The notes under the pieces are model-generated. The model worked only from the letters and a program-made list of their open reading frames with translations, was not told the origin of the DNA and made no database searches. A stretch of DNA of 64,000 nt from CALARM01 sp036746235 (GTDB lineage: Bacteria > Vulcanimicrobiota > SpSt-956 > JAKJGF01), in assembly GCA_036746235.1 (NCBI GenBank), contig DAIOEN010000008.1:1-64000 (forward strand), given 5' to 3'. Numbering within the stretch: the stretch's first letter is position 1; the number at the start of each line of letters is the position of its first letter. This document shows positions 57,401 to 64,000 of this stretch, piece after piece. A program made the position numbers and the translations under genes.

Positions 57401-60400
57401 GAAACCTGTGTACAGTACTGATCGGAATCAGGATCAGAGAGGGCATGAAAGAAAAGACCTTCCTGAAGAGGAGAGAGACTGTATATGGATTCTATAGATG
57501 AAGGATCTGTTATGTTGTCGAGGAAAGACTGGGATAGAGCAGCAAGAGGGAAATCGGACGGAGTCAGATATTTTGTTACAGATTTACTGCAGTGGCAGAT
57601 TATCTCTTTTAAGCTCTCAATAAAATTATCTGACATTTCTTTAATATCTTTTTCATTCCATATATGAGTACTGTAGCCAAAAGTCATGGATAAAGAACCT
57701 CCTGAAACAAAACCGCTGACATCCAGAAGATTTAGTATTTCGTTATCCGGGGATATATCGGACCCGTGCCCTTCATCTCCCATAGAAAATAAATCTCCGT
57801 CCATAATAGTTCCGTCAAACTGTCCGAGATAATTAAAGGCCACTCTCTTCTGTTCCAGTTTTTTCAATTCTTCCCTGTGTTCAGAGAGATATCTCAATAC
57901 ACCGTAGGAAAGACCTTTACCGGGAATATTACGCAAAATCTCTTTTACAGATTTTATAACAGAACTGCAATCAGTCAGAGAAGGACTCTTCAGACGAAGG
58001 GGGAATATGGTGGTAAACCAGCCAGCTGACCGTGACAGATCAACTTCTGCCACAGTTTCTTCCCTGCCATGTCCCTCCAGATTTATTACCAGATCAGATA
58101 TATTGAAAGAACGATGGAAAGCAATGAGAAGGGCAGACAGTAATATGTCATTAATCTGTGTATTATAGGCAGAAGGAACAGTATTTAATAAAAGCTCTGT
58201 ATCATGAAGGTCAAGAGAAACCATAGAGTTTCTTATATGGGAAAATGTAGATTTTTTATATTCTACAGGAAGAGAAGAAGTATTTTTAAGCACTTCTGTC
58301 CAGTAAGGCATGAATTTCTCTGCTGAAGGGATATATTTTATTAAACTCTCAGACCAGTCTCTGTAAGAAGAGCTTTTAGCAGGTAAAGACGGGTTTTTAC
58401 CTTCAGAAATCTGCCTGTATATATTCTGAAAATCTTCTATGATTATACGCCATGAAACCATATCTATACAGAGATGGTGTATTACTATAAAGAACCTGTC
58501 ACGGCCGTCTCTATGGCCTTTAAACAGACATGCTCTCATGACAGGCCCTTCTGTAATATCAAGAGATTCCTGTATAAAATTACATTTTTCAGTTATAAAC
58601 AGCGAAGAATCTTCCGGCACAGAAGAAAGATCCACCATTTCAAGAGAAACAGAATTTTTCTCAGGCTTTTTATAATACTGAATCCATCTGTCATCTATTC
58701 CGCCTTCGCCCTGTCTGAATCTCAGCCTCAAACCGTCATGATGGTTCGCCAGAAGATCAAGGGTTTTCTCTATTATTTCCCTGTTTCCCTCCTCTTTAAG
58801 TGTAAAGAGAAAAGACTGGTTGAAGTGGTTTAAATGAATAAATTCCTGTTCAAAAAACCATTTCTCTACAGGTATTAAAGGCACTTCTCCAGTGAGAGGG
58901 CCTCTGTCTCTTTCAGTTACTATCTTCTTTTCCGTTTCTGCACAGATGGATGCAATAGTAGGATGGTGTAAGAGCTGTGATGCTGTAATATTTATGCCTT
59001 CATTGTGTGCCCTTGCTGCTACCTGGATGCTCATTATAGAGTCTCCTCCGAGATGGAAGAAATTATCATAAATGCCAACTTTATGGCATTTAAGAACTTT
59101 CTGCCATATACTGGCAAGTATTTCTTCCTTTTCATTCCTGGGAGCCACATAGGTTTCGTGGCTGTCAAGATCACCCTGTTCCGGTTCGGGAAGAGCTTTT
59201 CTATCTAATTTTCCATGAGTAGTAAGAGGTATCTTATCTATTTTTATAAAGCACGAAGGTACCATATAATTCGGGAGAAATTCTGAGAGTTCTTTCTGTA
59301 ATTGAGAGGATTTCAGCTTTATATCACTTATGTAATAGGTACAGAGATATTTATTTCCATCTTTATCTGTCTTTGCAAGAACTACTGTATCTTTTATTCC
59401 TTCCAGCTTTTTAAGGGCTTCTTCTATTTCTCCAAGTTCAACACGATAGCCCCTTATCTTTATCTGATGATCAATTCGTCCTACAAATTCAATGTTTCCG
59501 TCAGGAAGCCATCTTGCCAGGTCTCCAGTGCGATACATTTTTTCTCCCGGCACAAAGGGATTTTCTGCAAATTTCTCTTTCGTCAGATCCGGTCTGTTCA
59601 GATATCCCCTTCCCATACCTGCTCCGTAGATACAGAGTTCACCGGGTACACATACAGGGGTCAGTCTGTTATACTTATTTAAAATATAAACTGTCATATT
59701 ACCCATGGGCTTTCCTATGGGAATATTTTCATAATATTTATCAACTGTAAACTCCGTTGTAAATACAGTACATTCAGTGGGGCCATAAATATTTACGACA
59801 GAGTAATGTCTGTCTCTGTATGTTTTCAATTTATCTCCGCCGGTAATGAGCCACCTCAGAGAATGGTTATCAAACTGATTTATAAACTGTTCTGCAAAAT
59901 TGGTGGGGAAAAAGCATATTGTTATATTATTCTCTTCAAAATAAGTGTTTAACTCCGAAGGAGAAAGTCTTATATCTTCACCTATTACATACAATGTTAC
60001 TCCTGATATTAGAGCCGGGAATATTTCCAGTATGGAAGCGTCAAATCCGAAAGATGCAAATTTTGCCATATTATCTTTCTCACTTAATTGACGGTTACTG
60101 TTAAACCAGAGACAGAGATTTACAAGGGAATGGTGTTCAAGCATTACACCTTTCGGCTTACCTGTTGAACCTGACGTATATATGATAAAAGCAAGATCCT
60201 TCGGAGAATTCAGAAGGGGCAGATTTTCACCTGTGCCTGTGTATATATAAGGATCTGTTATATCAAGCACTTTTATCGAAGGTTTTACCTTTTCTGCCAG
60301 AGCTGGCTCTGTAATTAACACAAGGGCTTCACTGTCTGACATCATATAATTTATTCTATCTGCCGGATAGAAGGGATCTATTGGAACATAGGCTCCTCCT

Positions 60401-63400
60401 GCCTTGATTACTCCAAGAGCACTTACAATCATATGACAGGAAGGCATAAGGAAGATTCCCACTCTGCTCTCAGGCCTTACTCCTTCACGCCTCAGGAAAT
60501 GAGCCAATTTATTGGCACGTTCATTTAACTCCCTGTAAGAAAGTTTTTCATCTCTGTAAACTACGGCAGTTTTTTCAGGATGCAGTTCTGCCTCTTTCTC
60601 TATAAGTTCCTGGATCATCACATTCTGCGGGAACTCATAATAAGTATCATTAAAAGTTTTTAAAAGCAGATTTTTTTCTTCTTCTGAAACTATGTCTATT
60701 TCTTTCAGAAGATTCCCGCCATGGCGAACTATCCATTCAAGTGCAGATTCTATGTGGCATGTAAGCCTTTCTATTACATGTTCCGGGAAACAATCTCCAT
60801 CATAGGAAACACTTACAGACAGTGCTTTCTCCAGTGCAATCATTACAGTCAACGGATAATTGGTTTTGCCATAAGATTGCATATCTTTCAAACCTGTAAC
60901 TTCACTGGCAAAGGGAAAATTCTCAAAAACAAAAAGACTGTAGAACAGTGCTTCTCCCCCAGGAACACCTGAAAGGGATTGGAGTTTACTCAGAGATATA
61001 TGGCTCAGACTGCTCCCTTCCTGTATGGATGTCTGAATATTTTTAAGATTTTCCAGAATGGAAGTCTCATAATTTAATTTTACCCTTAAAGGAATGGTAT
61101 TTATAAAGAGTCCTATCATACCTTCAACTCCGACCAGTTCTGGAGGTCTTCCTGAAACAGTAGTTCCGTATAATATATCATCACTTCCGCTATAACAGGA
61201 CAGGACACATGACCAGGCAAACTGCAATAAAGCATTTACTGTTACTCCGGAAGAACGGGCAAATTGCTGACATTCTGAAAGAAAAGTTCCCTCAATATTA
61301 CGTATATGTATGGCAGGCTTCTCAATAGATTTGTGAATATCCAATCGGGAAGTGTTTATCATAAGAGGAGTGGGCGCAGAAAAATCAGAAAGATCAGATT
61401 TCCAGTAATTGATAAGTTCTTCATTATTCTGTACAGAAAGCCATCTTATATATTTTTCAAAGGGAGCAGGCGATTTAACAGTAAAGACCTTTTTATTTAT
61501 AATACAGTCATATCTTTCGTGCAATTCTTTGATTACAAGAGACATGGACCAGCCGTCAAGAATGATATGGTGATAGGTCCAGAGGAATTTATAATTATCA
61601 TTACCCAGTATAAAAAGGTAAAGAGACCCTGCAGGCGGAGTCTCAAGATTGCAGACAGACCGTCTTGAAGTTTCTACGATTTCACCTATTCTTTTTTCCT
61701 GTTCCGACGAATCTTTCTCACTCAAATCCACTGTATACCAGGGCAGAGAAACATGTTTATAAACTACCTGATAGGGTTTATCGTCTTCTTTCCAGACAAA
61801 TCCCGTACGGAACATGGCGTGGGCAGAAAATATAGCATCCCATGATTCTTTCAGTGCATTTATATGTATATCTCCTTCATAACGCCATAAAAACTGTGTG
61901 CAGTAACTATCGGAATCCGGTGCAGAGAGAGCATGGAAAAGAAATCCTTCCTGAAGAGGAGACAGATCATATATAGCTTCAATAGAAGAAAGCTCACCCA
62001 TGCTGTCAAGGAATGCCTGAGGAACACCGGCAAAGTGGTCTATCTCTTCAAATTCCGTATCTGCCCCTGCTCCTTCTATTTTTGATAGAGATTCTTTTTC
62101 AATCTCCTGAGATATTGAAGCAATAGTCGGATGATGAAGGAGATGGGATGCTGTAATATGGATTCCCTCTTTATGAGCCCTGGCCGCTATCTGAATACTC
62201 ATAATAGAATCTCCGCCTAGCCCGAAGAAATTATCGTAAATACCGACTCTGTCGCATTTAAGAACATCCTTCCATAGGGCTGCAAGTATTTCTTCCCTGT
62301 CATTCCTGGGGGCCACATAGGTTTCATGAGAAGCAAGGTCACTCTCTTCCGGTTCAGGAAGAGATTTTCTATCTACTTTTCCATGAGCTGTAACGGGAAT
62401 TTTATCTATTTTCAGGAAACAAGATGGAAGCATATAATCGGGCAGGAACTGTGAAAGTTCTTTCTGTAATTCTACAGATTTCAGTTTTATGTCACTTATG
62501 TAATAACTACAGAGATATTTATTTCCCTTTTTATCACTTCTGTCTATTACGACTGCATCAATTACAGAATCTATCTTCTTAAGAGCTTCTTCTATTTCAC
62601 CGAGTTCAATACGAAAACCCCTTATCTTTACCTGAGCGTCGATTCTTCCAAGGAATTCTATATTGCCGTCAGGAAGCCACCGGGCAAGGTCTCCTGTCCT
62701 GTACATCCTTTCTCCCGGCACAAAGGGATTTTCTACAAATTTTTCGGCTGTCAATTCATCTCTATTTAAATAGCCCCTTGCCATACCTGCTCCGGAGATA
62801 CACAGTTCTCCAGGCACAGAGAGAGGACACAATCTGTTATATTTATCCAGAATATAAACTGTTGTATTATAGAGAGGTTTTCCTATGGGGATATTTTCAT
62901 AATATTTATCTATGATAAAACTGGTGGTACATACCGTATATTCTGTAGGACCGTAATTATTCACCAGGGCATAATTCTTCTTCTTAAAAGAACGCAGTTT
63001 ATCTCCGCCTGTATCGAGCCATCTCAGGCTTTTGTTTTCAAACATTTCTACAAACTGTTCTGCAAACTGTGTGGGGAGAAAACTTACGCTTATATTATTC
63101 TCTTCATAATAGGTGTTTAACTCTGAAGGAGAAAGCCTTATATCTTCACCTATTATATGGAGTGAGGCACCTGATATGAGGCACGGGAATATTTCCCATA
63201 CTGAAGCATCAAATCCGAAAGACGCATATTTTGTCATAGAGTCTTTCTCGCTTAAGTGATGGGTATTTTTATGCCAGAGACACATATTTACAAGGGACCG
63301 GTGTTCTATCATTACACCTTTCGGCTGACCTGTCGAACCTGATGTATAGATAATATAGGCAAGATCTTTTGATGTGTTAAGAACCGGCAGGTTTTCACAA

Positions 63401-64000
63401 TCTCCTGTATAAAGTGAATTATCTGTTGTATCCAGTACTTTTATGGAAGGTTTTATCTTCTCAGCCAGATGAGGCTCTGTAATTAACATCATGGCACAGC
63501 TGTCTGATATGATATAATTTATCCTGTCCATGGGATAATGGGGATCTACTGGAACATAGGCTCCACCTGCTTTAAGCACTGCAAGAACGCTTACAATCAT
63601 ATGACAGGACGGGTCAAGGAAAATTCCAACTCTCCTGTCAGACATTACACCTTCACTTCTCAGGTAATGAGCCAGTTTATTGGCACGTTCATTCAGTTCC
63701 CTGTAAGAAAGTTTTTCATCTTTATAGACCACAGCAGTTTTCTCAGGATATAATTCTACTGTTTTTTCTATCAGTTCATGAATTGTTACTCCCTTCGGGA
63801 AATCATAATAAGTATCGTTAAAAGTTTTTAAAAGTAAATTCTTTTCACGGTCTGTAACTATATCCATATCTTTCAATAGACTATCTGAATTCTGAATTAT
63901 CCATTTTAACGCCTCTTCTATATGAAGGGTCATATTTTCTATGACATATTCCGTAAAACAATCTCCGTCATAGGAAAATTTTATAGAAAGTTCTTTTCCC
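51436..64000 (-). CDS. second non-ribosomal peptide synthetase, same terminal block (5' end outside window)
   Basis: Runs off the right edge; the end of a C domain (SYDGDCFTE) is already being read at 64000. Visible order: C(end), A (~63.8-62.4 kb), PCP (GGDSI ~62.21), C (HHIILDGW ~61.56), A, PCP (~59.04), E (HHLCIDMVSW ~58.46), C (HHILLDGW ~57.07), second C directly after it (HSIISDT ~55.76, second His missing), A (~54.8-53.4), PCP (GGHSL ~53.24), thioester reductase (TGATGFLG ~52.94, Y-IKT-K ~52.46), cNMP-binding-like domain (~51.84-51.44). Hand-read specificity residues: DAWFDGNVCK, DALFIGIVFK, DVGFDAKVYK. The first differs by one residue from the second A domain of the other NRPS, so they probably take the same substrate. 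Its own reductase means this is a separate line, not the front half of the 29.8-46.7 kb enzyme. Confidence 0.95.
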   Translation of the reverse strand, partial: GKELSIKFSYDGDCFTEYVIENMTLHIEEALKWIIQNSDSLLKDMDIVTDREKNLLLKTFNDTYYDFPKGVTIHELIEKTVELYPEKTAVVYKDEKLSYRELNERANKLAHYLRSEGVMSDRRVGIFLDPSCHMIVSVLAVLKAGGAYVPVDPHYPMDRINYIISDSCAMMLITEPHLAEKIKPSIKVLDTTDNSLYTGDCENLPVLNTSKDLAYIIYTSGSTGQPKGVMIEHRSLVNMCLWHKNTHHLSEKDSMTKYASFGFDASVWEIFPCLISGASLHIIGEDIRLSPSELNTYYEENNISVSFLPTQFAEQFVEMFENKSLRWLDTGGDKLRSFKKKNYALVNNYGPTEYTVCTTSFIIDKYYENIPIGKPLYNTTVYILDKYNRLCPLSVPGELCISGAGMARGYLNRDELTAEKFVENPFVPGERMYRTGDLARWLPDGNIEFLGRIDAQVKIRGFRIELGEIEEALKKIDSVIDAVVIDRSDKKGNKYLCSYYISDIKLKSVELQKELSQFLPDYMLPSCFLKIDKIPVTAHGKVDRKSLPEPEESDLASHETYVAPRNDREEILAALWKDVLKCDRVGIYDNFFGLGGDSIMSIQIAARAHKEGIHITASHLLHHPTIASISQEIEKESLSKIEGAGADTEFEEIDHFAGVPQAFLDSMGELSSIEAIYDLSPLQEGFLFHALSAPDSDSYCTQFLWRYEGDIHINALKESWDAIFSAHAMFRTGFVWKEDDKPYQVVYKHVSLPWYTVDLSEKDSSEQEKRIGEIVETSRRSVCNLETPPAGSLYLFILGNDNYKFLWTYHHIILDGWSMSLVIKELHERYDCIINKKVFTVKSPAPFEKYIRWLSVQNNEELINYWKSDLSDFSAPTPLMINTSRLDIHKSIEKPAIHIRNIEGTFLSECQQFARSSGVTVNALLQFAWSCVLSCYSGSDDILYGTTVSGRPPELVGVEGMIGLFINTIPLRVKLNYETSILENLKNIQTSIQEGSSLSHISLSKLQSLSGVPGGEALFYSLFVFENFPFASEVTGLKDMQSYGKTNYPLTVMIALEKALSVSVSYDGDCFPEHVIERLTCHIESALEWIVRHGGNLLKEIDIVSEEEKNLLLKTFNDTYYEFPQNVMIQELIEKEAELHPEKTAVVYRDEKLSYRELNERANKLAHFLRREGVRPESRVGIFLMPSCHMIVSALGVIKAGGAYVPIDPFYPADRINYMMSDSEALVLITEPALAEKVKPSIKVLDITDPYIYTGTGENLPLLNSPKDLAFIIYTSGSTGKPKGVMLEHHSLVNLCLWFNSNRQLSEKDNMAKFASFGFDASILEIFPALISGVTLYVIGEDIRLSPSELNTYFEENNITICFFPTNFAEQFINQFDNHSLRWLITGGDKLKTYRDRHYSVVNIYGPTECTVFTTEFTVDKYYENIPIGKPMGNMTVYILNKYNRLTPVCVPGELCIYGAGMGRGYLNRPDLTKEKFAENPFVPGEKMYRTGDLARWLPDGNIEFVGRIDHQIKIRGYRVELGEIEEALKKLEGIKDTVVLAKTDKDGNKYLCTYYISDIKLKSSQLQKELSEFLPNYMVPSCFIKIDKIPLTTHGKLDRKALPEPEQGDLDSHETYVAPRNEKEEILASIWQKVLKCHKVGIYDNFFHLGGDSIMSIQVAARAHNEGINITASQLLHHPTIASICAETEKKIVTERDRGPLTGEVPLIPVEKWFFEQEFIHLNHFNQSFLFTLKEEGNREIIEKTLDLLANHHDGLRLRFRQGEGGIDDRWIQYYKKPEKNSVSLEMVDLSSVPEDSSLFITEKCNFIQESLDITEGPVMRACLFKGHRDGRDRFFIVIHHLCIDMVSWRIIIEDFQNIYRQISEGKNPSLPAKSSSYRDWSESLIKYIPSAEKFMPYWTEVLKNTSSLPVEYKKSTFSHIRNSMVSLDLHDTELLLNTVPSAYNTQINDILLSALLIAFHRSFNISDLVINLEGHGREETVAEVDLSRSAGWFTTIFPLRLKSPSLTDCSSVIKSVKEILRNIPGKGLSYGVLRYLSEHREELKKLEQKRVAFNYLGQFDGTIMDGDLFSMGDEGHGSDISPDNEILNLLDVSGFVSGGSLSMTFGYSTHIWNEKDIKEMSDNFIESLKEIICHCSKSVTKYLTPSDFPLAALSQSFLDNITDPSSIESIYSLSPLQEGLFFHALSDPDSDQYCTQVSWTYKGNLNIESLKEAWHGIYSCHSIFRTAFLWERADKPFQVVYKKISLPWYITDISEMEREKQEEEIEKVRKDLRVHWFNLNKLPLSYLHLFIRGGSEYRFIWTSHHILLDGWSMPLIFQELNRRYEAIVNKEIFDFTPPPPFESYIKWIVDQGDEKITDYWKKVLSDFSSPTPLTVNRTPLDIHKSIEHMKEYSHTLPEDFCNECQKFARSAGVTLNAIVHLAWSSVLSSYSGLEDILYGMTVSGRPSDLRGVEQMVGLFINAVPLRVRLEPDEPVKENLKNIHISIQDASNMSYMSLNKIQSFSSIPPGEALFNCLFVFENYPFEEGALENKGIVIKDMKPYEKTNYPLNITIGPGKELFIRISYDGDCFTDDVIEKMTNDIESALKWMVQNGENPLKDMENRKFLQISPVSPMDYYPVSSGQKRLILAGQMESRTIAFNNPCVFSIKGLLDHRRLSNAIDKIIDRHEILRTSFHIKDDKPVQKIHEKVRLKRIYREGSDGDIPEIVKDFIRPFDLSKAPLFRICLVKTGEKKHIFILDIHSIISDTVSCDIFMKELWSFYYGCEPEPLKIQYRDFAFWYESFLKSYEIKRQKKYWHEIYEGEIPQLNLITDFPRPSEMSFRGKERFFNIDSNVSASLKFLSEEKNSTLFMLLFSSFSILMSKYTSHEDIIIGTRAAGRALPDITSLIGMFENTLPVRTSPRSSSTFDDFFRDTEEKILSAFYNQDYQLDMLIDSLGIKRESSRNTLFDVMFTLTERKEEQFMGDITVKSLSFSNDTAKVDLSFTVIENDHDLGLSIEYRDDLFLPETIDRMAEHFECLLKNIVKNPSYQLKDLTILTEEERKKIFCDFNSTEMPYPQDKTIIELFQEEAEKNPDNIALVYKDKKLTYRELNQRANQLARLLRSKGIRPDNIVSILAEPSLEMLVGTMGIIKSGAAYMPVDFKYPVDRVLYMLADSNSSIILTQKHLCEKLKDFSGDIINLDDESLYEGDMSNPEIITKQHNLAYIIYTSGSTGRPKGVMIEHGSLINLSLWQADSVNLVPGDRTTKYAGFGFDVSVGEIFSTLIKGASLYIISDDIRISLKDLNEYFEEHSINKIFLPTQFGEHFMELVDNKSLSIVDVAGEKLKHYRKRNYRLLNKYGPTEYTVYTTCFEVDKPYDNIPIGKPVWNTKIFIVDKHNNLQPVGVAGELCISGAGLARGYLNNLSLTEEKFVANPFEAGKKMYRTGDLARWLPDGNIEYLGRMDQQVKVRGYRIEIGEVEHALKEYPLIKDVSIIAREITEGDTALCAYIVSDSDIDIEPLKESLKKTLPEYMVPSYFIKLKELPLTPSGKVDRKNLPSPDMAVDRKDIKLPKNEAEEKIMRAWEKILEISNISVRDNFFTLGGHSLKAVALVAELQKDFEIQLNDVFKYQTVEEMAENLTGIKDNLKKKLMDIKKDMSLPASPDIKLPQIDKAMEKYRGDYKKYGSLDLSQKRKYKNILLTGATGFLGSYLFRDLLRKDGYSLYIPVRGKNEEDCRERLINKLNYYFGPGFFEQYGHRIHILKGDLSAEYFGLSRDLYDDLSLKIDCIINSAANVRHYGLYEEFYRDNVQSVSNLLKFALTGKKKDIHHVSTTSVGGGHIKNKKVSLFTEDMVNIGQTSENVYIKTKLEAEKLLIDGRKKGVMINIYRAGNITFDSKTGIFQENIDSNGFYQRMKSFINLGIVPMNFGRVDLSYVDGVSGAILALFDLAEIKQEIFHIENFVKTDLSYLLSSPESGLNLEQKPLPLIIDYLLEHYDHSDFREYIERLIVHMGWMAYEDVKKMTHVIIMSEKTEFILERAGYKWPCAGMDSFKKMIYEALKERVSLLRECPVFSGLSSDEFSMVAARARQVYYGEDSEILTEGQTDKNFYVIARGAVSVSSLSTSGWIGTVSIMGEGNVLGENHIFEEKPSAIIAEPAMGDVLIFVFDGKDMRSIMDRVPDITGNLIKELNNKLEKLQKIIVSIG

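Noticed and set aside
63933..63933. ATG as the start of the second NRPS
   Set aside because: The frame stays open to the window edge and the upstream residues (SYDGDCFTE) are conserved C-domain sequence, so this Met is internal.

Overview
This is an AT-rich stretch from a bacterium that cannot be named from the sequence alone. A run of 100 N at 8066-8165 shows it comes from a draft or metagenomic scaffold. Several lipoprotein signal peptides fit a diderm cell envelope. Eukaryote-like Ser/Thr kinases, a TPR-CHAT protein, a Nif11-type peptide, heptamer repeats between genes and giant NRPS genes suggest an uncultivated lineage with complex signalling and secondary metabolism. A candidate phylum of the Eremiobacterota kind is only a low-confidence guess. 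No rRNA, tRNA, CRISPR array, insertion sequence or phage gene was recognised.

Left part (1-18.5 kb): signalling genes. A minus-strand operon encodes a kinase-STAND-TPR-winged-helix protein, an unknown protein and an N-acylamino-acid racemase/o-succinylbenzoate synthase-like enzyme. A second, membrane-anchored kinase on the plus strand is interrupted by the assembly gap inside a 21-bp coding repeat. An unrecognised domain of about 70 residues is shared by this kinase and the two unknown proteins nearby (1211-2026 and 8662-9486). Then come a 24-repeat TPR-CHAT putative protease with a small upstream partner, an orphan Phd-type antitoxin, a zinc-finger/DUF4384 protein, and an operon of a receiver-XRE-cupin regulator with a secreted HEAT-repeat protein.

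Middle part (18.6-29.8 kb): a class V aminotransferase downstream of leuS, an exported beta-propeller protein, a small zinc-ribbon protein, a Tat-exported DUF1460 protein, two paralogous lipoproteins built from jelly-roll-like repeats, and a Nif11-leader RiPP precursor with no modification enzyme in sight. Short heptamer repeats (CACTTTT, CACTACT, CCCAAAA and similar) sit in the gaps between genes.

Right part (29.8-64 kb): two very large NRPS genes on the minus strand, the second cut by the window edge. Both end with the same unusual terminal block: an epimerase domain, two C domains in a row (the second lacking its catalytic His), A, carrier protein, NAD(P)H reductase, and a C-terminal cyclic-nucleotide-binding-like domain. 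The 4.7 kb between them holds toxin-antitoxin genes, a decayed toxin gene, a frameshifted gene and lipoproteins. The NRPS-reductase-cNMP-like fusion, seen twice, is the strongest candidate for something new here. If active, each line should release a short peptide aldehyde or alcohol, perhaps under allosteric or localisation control by the C-terminal domain.
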